NCBI RefSeq assembly: GCF_020194955.2
Contig: NZ_JAFCIY020000006.1
Coordinates: forward strand, 124,001 to 188,000
DNA from: Desulfuromonas sp. CSMB_57
GTDB taxonomy: Bacteria > Desulfobacterota > Desulfuromonadia > Desulfuromonadales > Syntrophotaleaceae
Reading direction: 5' to 3'
DNA length: 64,000 bases
Shown here: piece by piece, positions 1-9,588 of the stretch
Position numbering within the stretch: position 1 is the stretch's first letter
Layout of the letters: the number at the start of each line of letters is the position of its first letter
Made by a program: the position numbers and the translations under genes
Notes under the pieces: model-generated
What the model saw: only the letters and a program-made list of their open reading frames with translations
Told to the model about the DNA's origin: nothing
Databases searched by the model: none

Positions 1-27
1 TCGGGACGCTCCCCGGTGGAGATGGGC

Positions 28-2535
28 TTACCGGGCCTGTAGCAGACCCATTAAATCTTCCAAGGATTGAGGTCGGCCGAACAGGTAGCCCTGCCCCAGG
101 GCGCAACCCAGTTGTTGCAGCACGGCCGACTGGGCGGCGGTTTCCACCCCTTCTGCGACGATCTCCATCCCCAGGGTCGTGCCTACGGAAATGAACGCCA
201 TAACCAGGCCGGCCTTCTGCGGGTCGGCTTCGATGCCGTTGATGAAGGAACGGTCGATCTTGAGTACATTCATGGGAAACCGGCGGAGATAATTCAGCGC
301 CGAATAACCCGTGCCAAAATCATCGATGGCGATGGAAATGCCCAAATCCCGAAAGGCCTCGAAGGTCGCCCGGATCTCCCGGTTGTCCTCAATCATCAGG
401 CTTTCGGTGATCTCGAATTCCAGCCATTCTCCACGACAGCCCGTCTCTTCCAGAATCCCTTTCACCTCTCCGGCCAGATCGTGCTGGATAAATTGCCGAG
501 AAGAAAGGTTGACCGCAATTTTAAAAGATGCGGCACCTTCCCGGTTGAACCGCACGGCCGCGCGGCAGGCGTTAGCCAGGATCCAGCGACCGATCCCGAT
601 GATGGCACCGCTCTCCTCGGCGAGAGTGATGAACCGATCGGGCATCAACATGCCGCGCTCCGGATGGTGCCAGCGTACCAGGGCTTCGGCGCCGACCACC
701 TGGCCGCTTTCCAACAGCACCTTAGGTTGGAAGTGAAGTTGCAGTTCCTCGTTCCTGCAGGCGTGCCGCAAGGCCGAGAGGAGGGACATCCGGTCAGCGG
801 CATGACGGGAAAGGGCCGGCGAATAACATTGAAAATTGTTGCGGCCCTGCCGTTTGGCGCTGTACAGGGCAGTGTCGGCAAAGGTGAACAATTCATTCAG
901 ATCGTTGCTGTCCCAAGGATGACAGGCGATGCCGATGCTACCGGAAACAAATATTTCCTGGCTGTCAATATGAAAGGGCCTACGTAGGGTATCCAGGATT
1001 CGGGCAGCTCCTTCGGTGGCGTCACCGACGGCCTGGATGCCGGTCATCAATATGGCGAATTCGTCGCCCCCCAGCCGGGCGATGGTATCGCATTCGCGTA
1101 TGCAGCGCGGCAGACGCATGGTCACCTGACGCAACAGTTCGTCGCCGGTCTGGTGACCGAGAGTATCATTGATGTCCTTGAAATGATCGATGTCGAGGAT
1201 CAGCAGGGCAAAGGGTTTGTCCGCCGCCTGCACCGGATCGGCCGCATCCCTGAACCGCTTTTCGAACAGGGCCCGGTTGGGCAGGCCGGTCAGGGTGTCG
1301 GTAAAGGCCAGGTGTCGAGCCAATTCCCGTTGCTCAACCATTTCGCTGATGTCGCGCACCACCACCAGTACCGATTGGACCTCCACGCCATCCTTGCCGA
1401 ATTCCGGTTGGAAGCGGGCATGGGCCCAGCGGGCCGGGTTCTCTGAGGGGCTTGGATTGAATTCGAGTTCCCGGGGCTGTCCGCTTTCAAGAGTTGCTTC
1501 GAGAGCGGCGCGATAGGTGGACAGATCAAAGGACGGGGAGTTTTCCAAAGGCCGGCCAAGCAGTGCGGTCTTGTTCTTGCCGACCAGGCGTTCGAAGGCG
1601 GGGTTGACGTAAAGCCGGCACAACTGCCGGTCATAACGAACGATGGCGTCGGGAAAATTTTCCGTCAGGCTGCGAAATTCCTGTTCGCGGGCCATCAACA
1701 ACCGTTCGGCTTGGTTGCGGGCGGTGACGTCGCGACAGACACAGATGTTAATGAACGATGCCATCGGGGTGCCGTTGATCTCCACCTCGCGAAAATCACC
1801 GTCCTTGCGACGCATGCAGGTTTCGAGAAACCGTTCCTCATCGGGCGGATGCGAATCCGCCATGGATTCTATCTCGGAACGGCTGAAACGAGCATCCCAG
1901 TCCCAGGGATGCATACCGATCATTTCCCCGGGCTCATAGCCGAGCATGTGGGCAAAAGCCGGATTAACTTCCAGGACCGAGTGGTTGCTGGGGTCGAAGA
2001 TCACTATACCGTCGTAGGAATGCTCCATCAACAGTTGCCAGCGTGCAAGCTCCTGCCGCAGGTTGTCCTGCTGGTGTTTGGCCTCGCTGATGTCCCTGAC
2101 CACGCAGAAACTCACCGGTTTTCCTTGCCACTGGATCTGCGTTGAGCTGATGGTCACATCCAAAATCCGGCCGTCCCTGCGCCGGTGGCGGGTTTCGAAT
2201 CGTCGTTCCGACCAGTCGTTGTCCGCGAACCGTTGTTCCAGTTCCTTTTGCGACCAGTGTGCATCCCAATCCCAGACCTTCATCCGGCACACTTCTTCCA
2301 CCGTATATCCGAGCATTTCGGCAAAGGCCGTGTTGGCATCGATCACGCCCGCCGTTTCCATGTCCATAATAACGATGCCGTCAATGGACTGCTCCATGAA
2401 GGTCCGATACAGGTCGGCGCTCAAGGCACCGACCAGCGGGGCCGCAATGGCATCGGGCCTTTCAACCGCCGGTTTAGGCTTGCCTGAAGCGTTTTCCGGT
2501 GGATGTTCAGAGAAGGGCTTATGGGAATCGCACAT
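28..2535 (-). CDS. Triple-PAS GGDEF-EAL protein (c-di-GMP turnover)
   Basis: This 835-residue protein should make and/or break down cyclic di-GMP in response to a sensed signal. Three PAS domains lie at about residues 40-155, 160-275 and 283-402, followed by a GGDEF domain (about 405-570) and an EAL domain (about 580-830). The GGDEF motif (489-493) and the EAL motif (617-619) are both intact. An RxxD inhibitory site (R480-D483) lies exactly five residues before GGDEF, so product inhibition is plausible. No membrane segment is visible, so it is probably cytoplasmic. The ATG has only a weak ribosome-binding site. The direction of net activity cannot be told from sequence. Confidence 0.95.
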   Translation of the reverse strand: MCDSHKPFSEHPPENASGKPKPAVERPDAIAAPLVGALSADLYRTFMEQSIDGIVIMDMETAGVIDANTAFAEMLGYTVEEVCRMKVWDWDAHWSQKELEQRFADNDWSERRFETRHRRRDGRILDVTISSTQIQWQGKPVSFCVVRDISEAKHQQDNLRQELARWQLLMEHSYDGIVIFDPSNHSVLEVNPAFAHMLGYEPGEMIGMHPWDWDARFSRSEIESMADSHPPDEERFLETCMRRKDGDFREVEINGTPMASFINICVCRDVTARNQAERLLMAREQEFRSLTENFPDAIVRYDRQLCRLYVNPAFERLVGKNKTALLGRPLENSPSFDLSTYRAALEATLESGQPRELEFNPSPSENPARWAHARFQPEFGKDGVEVQSVLVVVRDISEMVEQRELARHLAFTDTLTGLPNRALFEKRFRDAADPVQAADKPFALLILDIDHFKDINDTLGHQTGDELLRQVTMRLPRCIRECDTIARLGGDEFAILMTGIQAVGDATEGAARILDTLRRPFHIDSQEIFVSGSIGIACHPWDSNDLNELFTFADTALYSAKRQGRNNFQCYSPALSRHAADRMSLLSALRHACRNEELQLHFQPKVLLESGQVVGAEALVRWHHPERGMLMPDRFITLAEESGAIIGIGRWILANACRAAVRFNREGAASFKIAVNLSSRQFIQHDLAGEVKGILEETGCRGEWLEFEITESLMIEDNREIRATFEAFRDLGISIAIDDFGTGYSALNYLRRFPMNVLKIDRSFINGIEADPQKAGLVMAFISVGTTLGMEIVAEGVETAAQSAVLQQLGCALGQGYLFGRPQSLEDLMGLLQAR

Positions 2536-2775
2536 GGAGACGGATCCGGCCTTTCGTCACGGCGCAAAAGGATTTTCGGGCACTTTGATATATGCCAATA
2601 TTGTGCCAAGGTTTCGAGAAATAAGGGAAAGGTGCGATGCGGTTCGGCAAAAGGCGATAAAATGAGCCGTTGGGGATAGTCAAAAATAAAAAGTCTTAAT
2701 CGTTTTGTGTCAATTTTTTGATCATTACATTTCAAATAAGGCGTGAACCACGAAAGTGAACCTTCCAAACTCCCT

Positions 2776-3102
2776 TCATGGTTCGAGGGCCAGGCCCGCC
2801 GCCTTCCAGGCCGCTACCCCGCCCGCAAGCGCGCCGAGATTGCGATAGCCCTGCTCCCAAAGCTCGACTGCCCGACCGGCAGACGTGTTTTCATCCGTTC
2901 AATTGCAGTAGAAGATAATCTCCTGTTCCTTTGGGATTTCGGCCAGCCTGCTGCGAAAATGATGCAGCGATTCGGCTCCCTGCAAGTGCATGGACGCGAA
3001 CTTCTCGTCGGAATCATGAGCACAGACCAGAATCGCCTGGCCCGCATCCAGGCGGCGGCGGGTTTCAGCCGGGGTGACGCGCCTTACCTCGGACTTCTGC
3101 AT
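2776..3102 (-). CDS. Rhodanese-like selenoprotein (in-frame UGA read as Sec)
   Basis: A 108-residue rhodanese-like domain is split by one in-frame UGA (2899-2901), and the same frame resumes without shift on the other side. The first part ends ...IIFYCN. The second begins TDENTSAGRAVELWEQGY and ends with the usual rhodanese tail around GGVAAWKAAGL. Related rhodaneses have YCxCPxExTSA here, so UGA replaces the second Cys and gives a C66-x-U68 pair. A hairpin with a GGU loop follows the UGA (separate entry). The start has a near-perfect ribosome-binding site, AAGGAGGT, five bases upstream. The domain probably acts in sulfane-sulfur or selenium transfer or in redox. An ordinary gene caller would truncate it at residue 67. 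The alternative is a recent nonsense mutation, which the hairpin argues against. Confidence 0.85.
2866..2901 (-). promoter_or_regulatory. UGA codon and predicted bacterial SECIS hairpin
   Basis: On the coding strand the UGA is followed by a hairpin with stem CTGCC/GGCAG (2882-2878 and 2872-2868) closing the five-base loop GGTCG. The GGU of the loop lies about 22 nt after the UGA. Two further C-G/G-C pairs are possible below a T-T mismatch. Bacterial SECIS elements bind SelB through a G-U in a small apical loop at about this distance, as in fdhF. The structure was found by eye, not by a folding program. Confidence 0.75.
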
Positions 3103-3218
3103 GGCTTACCTCCTTGAAAAGGTTTCCGTCACCACAACTTTACCCGCCGCCCCCGCGAATGCCATGCCCGCCGCAAAAATAAGACAGATTTAGCGAGTTC
3201 GGGCGGCCGGACGGCCCG

Positions 3219-4517
3219 TCACTCTTCCTCCACCTCCTGCAACGCCGGTGGTTTCAGCAGAAACATGAACACGATACCGAGCACGGCGGCGGCCGAAGCG
3301 ATGATGAATGCCGGCTGCATTTTCGCCAGATCCGTACCCACCACCTTGTTGACGCCATCGACCACTTCCACGATATTGGCCAGGTTTCTATAATAACCGG
3401 CAATATACGAAGAAGCGATGGCTCCGACACCGAAGCCGAGCAGAACGATGCCGTAATTGACCCCCATGTTCCTCGGTCCCCAGAAATCCGCGGTCAGGGC
3501 CGGAAACACCCCCAGGAATCCGCCGTAGGCAAACCCCATGATACCGATGAGCACGAAGATCATCAGACCGGGCACGGCGCTGACAAACAGGCTGCTGACG
3601 GCCGTCGCCCCCAGCAGAATCAGGATGGTGTTTTTTCGGCCCAGTTTGTCCGACACGTAGCCCCAGAAAACCCGTCCGATGGAATTGAAAATCGCGATGA
3701 TCATGACCCCGACCGCGGCGACTTCGACGGTCAGACCCTTGGCCACGGCAATGGGCGAAGCAAAGCCGATCATCATCAGCCCCGACATGCAGGCCAGCAA
3801 CAGGGTCAGGGTCACCAGGTAGAACTGCCGGGTTTTCACCATCTGGCTGGGCTTGAAATCCTGATGATGCGCCATATTGCGCCGATTCGCCACCGGCCCG
3901 CTCCAGCCCTCCGGCTTGAACCCGACCGGCGGATTTTCCACGAACAGCGCTCCCAGGATGGTCACCACCAGGAAGATGACGCCCAGCCAGAAAAAGGTTT
4001 GCAATTCGCCGCGCTCGCCGAACCGAACAATCAGCGCACGGGCAATGGGCGTAAAAATTACGCCGCCGAAACCCAGGGCCGAGACGATGATCCCGGTGAT
4101 CAGCCCCCTTTTGTCCGGGAACCATTTCTGGCAGCAGGCGATGAGGGTGGAATAGATCATGCCCATGCCGAAGCCGCCCAGCACCCCGTAGGTGAGCCAC
4201 AGCAGCCACGGCGCCGCGGGGGTGGAAAAGGAGGCCAGAATGAACCCCAATCCCAGCATGGCGCCGCCGATCATGATAACCGGCCGCGGCGAGGTTTTGT
4301 CCTGCATCCGGCCGCCGATGGTGCTGCCGAAGGTCAGGACCCCCAGCAGCAGGGAAAAAGTCAGCGCGGCGGCCGCGTTGTTGCCGCCGAACAACTTGTT
4401 GGCGATGCCGGTCTGAAAAACCGACCAGATGTAGGCCGTACCCAGGCAAAACTGGATGACGACGCAGGCCACTACCGGAATCCAGCGGTTCCTGAGGATG
4501 ATCGGATGTTCACTCAT
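3219..4517 (-). CDS. OFA-family MFS transporter (oxalate/formate antiporter-like)
   Basis: A 432-residue major facilitator protein with about 12 hydrophobic segments, for carboxylate exchange across the inner membrane. It opens with the typical OFA pattern NRWIPVVACVVIQFCLGTAYIWSVF-like first helix and contains the loop TFGSTIGGRMQDKTSPRP between helices 2 and 3. The ATG at 4517 is preferred over the upstream one at 4565 because GGGAG lies five bases before it and the longer form adds a charged, non-family extension. The substrate is not determined by sequence: OFA proteins carry oxalate, formate, lactate or other monocarboxylates. It stands alone, downstream of nothing obviously related. Confidence 0.9.
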   Translation of the reverse strand: MSEHPIILRNRWIPVVACVVIQFCLGTAYIWSVFQTGIANKLFGGNNAAAALTFSLLLGVLTFGSTIGGRMQDKTSPRPVIMIGGAMLGLGFILASFSTPAAPWLLWLTYGVLGGFGMGMIYSTLIACCQKWFPDKRGLITGIIVSALGFGGVIFTPIARALIVRFGERGELQTFFWLGVIFLVVTILGALFVENPPVGFKPEGWSGPVANRRNMAHHQDFKPSQMVKTRQFYLVTLTLLLACMSGLMMIGFASPIAVAKGLTVEVAAVGVMIIAIFNSIGRVFWGYVSDKLGRKNTILILLGATAVSSLFVSAVPGLMIFVLIGIMGFAYGGFLGVFPALTADFWGPRNMGVNYGIVLLGFGVGAIASSYIAGYYRNLANIVEVVDGVNKVVGTDLAKMQPAFIIASAAAVLGIVFMFLLKPPALQEVEEE

Positions 4518-4755
4518 AATTGCTCCCTTTTTGCGCCAATGCCGAAAACGTTCAATCGAATTCAATCCCGCCTGTTGCCATATGCGAATAAAAAATCGTT
4601 TTACTGAGGGCTTCGGATATCAGGTATGGCGGCTTCGGTCAAGGGAATTCTTTGTTTCCGCTGTAATCAGGGGGGCCTTGCCTTGTTTCGAAAACCTGCG
4701 TTAGACTTGTTGCACATCCTGGATCCCGGTCACTTGCGAGAGGAGCCCGCTCTCT

Positions 4756-6234
4756 ATGAATAATTCCGGCAGGAACACCAGCCCCCGCCCCGGATGGCAT
4801 TTCGACAACAGCTACACCCGGCTGCCCGAGTACCTGTACGCCCGCCTGAACCCCGTGCCGGTGGCCGCGCCCAAAATGGTCATTTTCAACCGGGCCCTGG
4901 CCCAGGACCTGGGATTGGATGCCGGATTGCTGGCCGGGGAGGAAGGGGCCGCCGTGTTCTCCGGCAACCGTTTGCCGGCAGGCGCCGAACCCATTGCCCA
5001 GGCCTATGCCGGCCACCAGTTCGGACATTTCACCGTCCTCGGCGACGGCCGGGCCCTGCTGCTGGGGGAGCAGATCACTCCGCACGGCGAGCGCTTCGAC
5101 ATTCAGCTCAAAGGCTCGGGACGTACGCCCTATTCCCGCAACGGCGACGGGCGGGCCGCCCTGGGACCCATGCTGCGGGAATACCTCATCAGCGAAGCCA
5201 TGCAGGGCCTCGGCATCCCCACCACCCGCAGTCTGGCCGTCGTTCTCACCGGTGAACCGGTTTATCGGGAAACGACTCTTCCGGGAGCGATTCTCACCCG
5301 CGTGGCAGCCAGCCACATCCGCGTCGGCACCTTCGAATATCTCGCGGCCCATAAGAAGCCGGACGGACTCCGCATCCTGGCCGAATACACCCTGCGCCGC
5401 CATTTCCCCGACCAGATCGAAGCGGAAAATCCTTTCCTGGCCCTGCTGCAAGCCGTACAGGAACGGCAGGTGTCCCTGGTGGCCCGCTGGTTGCTGGTCG
5501 GCTTTATTCACGGCGTGATGAACACCGACAACATGGCCCTCAGCGGAGAAAGCATCGACTACGGTCCCTGCGCCTTCATGGACCGCTACGACCCCGCGAC
5601 GGTGTTCAGCTCCATCGACCACGGCGGGCGCTACGCCTACGGCCGCCAGCCCTTCATCGCCCAGTGGAACCTGAGCCGTTTCGCCGAAACTCTGCTGCCG
5701 CTGTTGAACGAGAATGAGGAAACAGCCGTCGAGCTCGCCAACAACTGCCTGAATGCGTTTCCTGAGCTGTTTCGCAAAACCTGGCTGTCGGGGATGCGGG
5801 CCAAACTGGGACTGTTCAACGAGGAGGAGGAAGACGCCGCGCTGGTCCATGATTTTCTGGCCTGCCTACAGCAGGCCCAAGCGGACTATACCAACACCCT
5901 GCGCGACCTGGCCCTGGAAACCCCGCCCGACGGCCCGCCCTTCCGCCACCCGGCCTTTATCGAATGGCAACAGCGCTGGCAACTGCGGCAGAGTCGGCAG
6001 CAGGAGCCGATCCAGGCCTCCCGGGAGCTCATGGATGCTCACAACCCGGCGGTGATTCCCCGCAATCACCGGGTCGAAGCCGCCCTCGAAGCCGCCGGAC
6101 GGGGCGATTACGCGGTATTGGAAACGCTCCTCGAGGTTGTGGCCCGGCCCTACGACCATCGCCCCGAATATGCCGCTTATCGCGAGCCGCCGCCTGCTTC
6201 CTCCCAGCCCTACCGGACTTTCTGTGGAACCTGA
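4756..6234 (+). CDS. selO: Protein adenylyltransferase SelO (YdiU/UPF0061)
   Basis: A pseudokinase-fold enzyme of 492 residues that transfers AMP to proteins in oxidative stress in the characterised homologues. Family hallmarks are clear: [18 protein letters not shown] near residue 80, [24 protein letters not shown] near 120, and [22 protein letters not shown] near 255, which holds the Asp/Asn active-site and metal residues. The C-terminus is the conserved YRTFCGT, with Cys where eukaryotic SelO has selenocysteine. Length is usual for the family. AGAGGAG lies about 11 bases before the ATG. Confidence 0.96.
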   Translation: MNNSGRNTSPRPGWHFDNSYTRLPEYLYARLNPVPVAAPKMVIFNRALAQDLGLDAGLLAGEEGAAVFSGNRLPAGAEPIAQAYAGHQFGHFTVLGDGRALLLGEQITPHGERFDIQLKGSGRTPYSRNGDGRAALGPMLREYLISEAMQGLGIPTTRSLAVVLTGEPVYRETTLPGAILTRVAASHIRVGTFEYLAAHKKPDGLRILAEYTLRRHFPDQIEAENPFLALLQAVQERQVSLVARWLLVGFIHGVMNTDNMALSGESIDYGPCAFMDRYDPATVFSSIDHGGRYAYGRQPFIAQWNLSRFAETLLPLLNENEETAVELANNCLNAFPELFRKTWLSGMRAKLGLFNEEEEDAALVHDFLACLQQAQADYTNTLRDLALETPPDGPPFRHPAFIEWQQRWQLRQSRQQEPIQASRELMDAHNPAVIPRNHRVEAALEAAGRGDYAVLETLLEVVARPYDHRPEYAAYREPPPASSQPYRTFCGT

Positions 6235-6379
6235 CGGGCGCCATGCATCCAAAGGCAGTAACGGGCGCGGCTGGTTGGATGGAAGGCAAAAACATAAGCA
6301 GGCCAGGGCCTGCATCATGGAAAGCACATCCCGTTACCACCGCTGCCATTCCCAACGAAGTGCCACCGGAACAATCCTG

Positions 6380-6403
6380 CCCAGCTGAACTTGTTCAGCT
6401 GGG
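6380..6403. repeat. Perfect inverted repeat downstream of selO
   Basis: CCCAGCTGAAC and GTTCAGCTGGG are separated by only two bases. There is no T-run, so this is not a classical terminator. It may form a cruciform or act as a transcript 3' end. Confidence 0.6.
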
Positions 6404-6410
6404 GCCGTTT

Positions 6411-6697
6411 GCCTCTGGCTGGATCGAAGACGTTTTCACGTAAGATGTGGACCCGTTGATAAAAGCCGCCGCCTCCCGCGAATGCCATGCACTCCGCAGG
6501 AGAAAGGCCCTTTTTGCTTACTTGTGGCCGCTTGGATAAAAAGAAAGGCGTCCTGCGGGACGCGACCCGCGATCTTGCTTTTGACCTTGGATACTATCCA
6601 CGTCAAAACCGGAAAACCAGGTTCGCCGGTCCCGGCCGGCAGCCGGGATCGTTGGCCTCTCGGTGATTCGAAGACGCTGCCAGGTAAGTCGTGAACC
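6411..6697 (+). repeat. Pair of diverged 43-bp direct repeats
   Basis: Units at 6411-6453 and 6655-6697 align without gaps with 32 of 43 identical bases, sharing TCGAAGACG and GTAAG in register. About 200 bp lie between them. Their origin is unknown. They may be remnants of a dispersed intergenic element. Confidence 0.5.
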
Positions 6698-6710
6698 TGG
6701 TTTTGCTGTG

Positions 6711-8072
6711 TCAGTTGGTCAGAGACTGAATCGGTGCCGGAATCCGACCGCCGCGGGCGATGAAGACCTCGGAGCTGAAATTGTGTACCGGCATCACCGG
6801 CGCGATGCCGAGGAGCCCCCCGAACTCCACCATATCCCCCACCTTCATCCCCGGCGCCGGAATGATGCGCACCGCCGTGGTTTTCTTGTTGATCATGCCG
6901 ATGGCCATCTCGTCGGCGATGATGGCCGAGATGGTGGCCGGCGAGGTATCGCCCGGCACGGCGATCATGTCGAGGCCCACGGAGCAGACGCAGGTCATGG
7001 CCTCCAGCTTGTCCAGGGTCAGGGAACCGCGCTGCACCGCCCGAATCATCCCCTCATCCTCGCTCACCGGAATGAAAGCCCCGCTCAGGCCGCCCACGGA
7101 CGACGAAGCCATGGCGCCGCCCTTCTTGACGGCGTCATTGAGCAGCGCCAGGGCGGCGGTGGTGCCGTGGGTCCCGCAGCTTTCCAGGCCCATGGCTTCG
7201 AGAATGGCGGCCACGCTGTCGCCTACCGCCGGGGTCGGCGCCAGGGACAGATCCAGCACCCCGAACTGGGCGCCAAGGCGTTGGGCGACCTCCCTGCCGA
7301 CCATCTCGCCCATGCGGGTGATCTTGAAGGCGGTCTTCTTGATGCATTCGGCAATCTCCCCGAGGGAAGGATTCCGCAACTCCCGCACGGCGTGGTTGAC
7401 CACCCCCGGCCCGCTGACCCCGACATTGATGACGCAGTCCGGTTCGCCGATGCCGTGGAAGGCGCCGGCCATGAAGGGATTGTCGTCGGGAGCGTTGGCG
7501 AAGACCACCAGTTTGGCGCAGCCGAGGCCGCCGGCATCCCGGGTCGCTTCCGCGGTCTGCTTGATGATGCGGCCCATGAGGGCCACCGCATCCATGTTGA
7601 TGCCGGCCTTGGTGGTCGCCACGTTGACGGAGGCGCAGACCTTGCGGGTGGTGGCCAGAGCCTGGGGAATGGACTGGATGAGACGCAGGTCGCCGGGCGT
7701 CATGCCCTTCTGCACCAAGGCGCTGAAACCGCCGACGAAATCGATGCCCACCTCGTGGGCGGCCCGATCGAGGGTGTGCGCCACGGAGACCAGATCCTCC
7801 GACTGACAGCTTTCCGCAACGATGGCGATGGGCGTTACGGAGATGCGTTTGTTGATGATGGGGATGCCGTACAGGTTCTGGATCTCTTCGGCGGTCCGGA
7901 CCAGGTTTTCGGCGCAGCGCAGGATGCGGTCGTAGACCCGGCTGTTGAAGGTTTCCAGATCCGGATGGCAGCAACCGCGCAGGTTGATGCCCATGGTGAC
8001 GGTGCGGATATCCAGATGCTGGGTGGTCACCATCTTGATGGTTTCAAGAATTTCCTCGGGATGAATCAGCAT
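6711..8072 (-). CDS. UPF0210 (DUF711) PFL-like fold protein
   Basis: A 453-residue protein of the UPF0210 family, whose fold resembles pyruvate formate-lyase but whose biochemical role is unestablished. Recognisable family segments are [18 protein letters not shown] near the N-terminus and [11 protein letters not shown] mid-protein. It follows the ACT-domain gene by 11 bp on the same strand, a pairing widely conserved in bacteria and suggesting that the ACT protein is its regulatory partner. GGAGG precedes the ATG. It is probably cytoplasmic. Confidence 0.93.
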   Translation of the reverse strand: MLIHPEEILETIKMVTTQHLDIRTVTMGINLRGCCHPDLETFNSRVYDRILRCAENLVRTAEEIQNLYGIPIINKRISVTPIAIVAESCQSEDLVSVAHTLDRAAHEVGIDFVGGFSALVQKGMTPGDLRLIQSIPQALATTRKVCASVNVATTKAGINMDAVALMGRIIKQTAEATRDAGGLGCAKLVVFANAPDDNPFMAGAFHGIGEPDCVINVGVSGPGVVNHAVRELRNPSLGEIAECIKKTAFKITRMGEMVGREVAQRLGAQFGVLDLSLAPTPAVGDSVAAILEAMGLESCGTHGTTAALALLNDAVKKGGAMASSSVGGLSGAFIPVSEDEGMIRAVQRGSLTLDKLEAMTCVCSVGLDMIAVPGDTSPATISAIIADEMAIGMINKKTTAVRIIPAPGMKVGDMVEFGGLLGIAPVMPVHNFSSEVFIARGGRIPAPIQSLTN

Positions 8073-8083
8073 GGCCGGCCTCC

Positions 8084-8362
8084 TCAGATGCGGTGCATGA
8101 AGCGGAAAACATCCTCATGCTGCACGATGACCTCCACACCCAGTTCCTTGCCGATGGCCTGCATGGCCTGCTGAAAAGCCGCCAGGTCAAAGTTCTCCCC
8201 CTTGGCTTCGGCCAGCATGATCATGGTGAACAGGTCATCCATGATGCTCTGCCGGATATCGGCGATATTGACCTGGTGTTCGGCCAGCACCCGGGTAATT
8301 CCGGCAACGATGCCGACCCGGTCCAGACCGATGACCGTAATGACGAAACGACTCGATGACAT
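8084..8362 (-). CDS. ACT domain protein (UPF0237)
   Basis: A 92-residue single ACT domain beginning [22 protein letters not shown], the usual ligand-binding helix-strand pattern of UPF0237 proteins. It probably senses an amino acid or related small molecule. The ATG at 8362 has AAGGA seven bases upstream. The longer reading from 8407 adds residues not seen in the family. It is translationally close to the UPF0210 gene downstream and likely works with it. Confidence 0.92.
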   Translation of the reverse strand: MSSSRFVITVIGLDRVGIVAGITRVLAEHQVNIADIRQSIMDDLFTMIMLAEAKGENFDLAAFQQAMQAIGKELGVEVIVQHEDVFRFMHRI

Positions 8363-8514
8363 GGGCAATCCTTTTTGGTTATTCCTCATGCAAAATCTGC
8401 ACGGCAAAGGGTATCAGGTCCATTGCAAGGGCAAAGGTGGGACAAACGCACAATATGAAGATAAAGCACGACGAGGTCAAGACTGGAGGTGCTTCCTGTC
8501 GCAGAAAATCCGCC

Positions 8515-9480
8515 CTATGGAGAGGGTTTTAGACGCAAAATTGCCCCGACCGGAAAGTGATCAGAGCCGCCCGAATCTTTCAGGGTCCCGGCCTGGATGG
8601 CAACCAAGTTATCGTTGAAAAAAATGTGATCGATACGCGCCAGGGCCGGCAAGGGAATGCGGCCGCGAACTCTCAGCGAAGGGGAAGGATAGGTAAATCC
8701 GAACCCGAAGCCCGCCTGCCAATGAGCATTGGACAGATACTTGGAGAGCATGCCATAGGTTTGCGATTGATCGGTGGTGTTGAAGTCTCCGCCCAAAATT
8801 ACCGGCCCCTGTTTGTGGACGATGTCTTCCTGTAACAGCGTGGCAATCTGGAGGCGGCGGCGCTGCCACCCGCCCCGTCGCACAAAATGCGCGTTATAAA
8901 CCGTAATGCCGGCATCCGGAGACGCCAGAACCACCTTCTGCACGCGCCCCATCCCCTTCGTGATTTCTTTGGGTGCAAGCGGATATCTACTGATCACCGC
9001 CAGTAGAAACTTCGGCTCATAGGTATAGTAGAGGTCCTGCTTCTCATATAGGCCCTGGAGGCTATGTTTGAGTCTCTCGAATACCTTGGGTGTGATTTCC
9101 TGCAAAAGCAGCAGATCCGGCTGTTCCGTCCGCACCACATGGGCCATGCGGTCCACATGCGAATTTTTCGACCAGACGTTGTAACTGAGGACCTTGAGTT
9201 CCATGGCTCCCGGCACGGACACCGCCTTGCGCGGCCAGAACAAAGGGGCATAAGCGGCCATGATGATAACCACCGAAATCCCCAGCAAGGCGGCGAGAGC
9301 GCGTTGCTGCGCCAGCAGGCCCCACAGTGCTCCGGGCACCAATCCAAGCAGCAGCCAGGGCATGAGATAGCCCGTATAACGCGTCAGGACCAGTTGATCG
9401 CCAAAGATCCAGGACAGGATCAAGCCGGCCAACACCAGGTATCCAAAAAGCCACCAACCAGAAAAAAAAACCAATCGCAT
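8515..9480 (-). CDS. Membrane-anchored endonuclease/exonuclease/phosphatase-family protein
   Basis: A 321-residue protein with three N-terminal hydrophobic helices (about residues 5-25, 38-58 and 65-82), followed by an EEP domain. Metal and catalytic motifs are visible: SYNVW near 100, LLLQEI near 125, GDFNTT near 232 and the terminal GGSDHFPV. Members of this membrane-anchored group are annotated as hydrolases of nucleic acids or phospholipids. The substrate cannot be told here. The domain should face the periplasm if the N-terminus is inside. Confidence 0.85.
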   Translation of the reverse strand: MRLVFFSGWWLFGYLVLAGLILSWIFGDQLVLTRYTGYLMPWLLLGLVPGALWGLLAQQRALAALLGISVVIIMAAYAPLFWPRKAVSVPGAMELKVLSYNVWSKNSHVDRMAHVVRTEQPDLLLLQEITPKVFERLKHSLQGLYEKQDLYYTYEPKFLLAVISRYPLAPKEITKGMGRVQKVVLASPDAGITVYNAHFVRRGGWQRRRLQIATLLQEDIVHKQGPVILGGDFNTTDQSQTYGMLSKYLSNAHWQAGFGFGFTYPSPSLRVRGRIPLPALARIDHIFFNDNLVAIQAGTLKDSGGSDHFPVGAILRLKPSP

Positions 9481-9588
9481 GGTCCTTATCTTTTCCTTTT
9501 TCGCCTTGTCTTGAAATCCATGGCCGAGTAATGATACCTATCATCAGCCGCAGCAACCGCCCCAGCCCCGCCTGAGATCGGAGTGAAC

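Larger units (their letters stand above)
6235..6710. other. Non-coding interval between convergent selO and the UPF0210 gene
   Basis: No supportable gene is seen. The longest frame (6482-6694, plus) lacks a ribosome-binding site and has no protein-like composition. The interval holds an 11-bp perfect palindrome (6380-6403) and two diverged 43-bp direct repeats (separate entries). It also holds CCCGCGAATGCCATGC near 6475, which recurs at about 3159-3174. Confidence 0.6.

Noticed and set aside
6482-6694. 70-codon plus frame in the selO/UPF0210 spacer
   Set aside because: No ribosome-binding site. It contains part of a repeat and ends across the convergent gene boundary.
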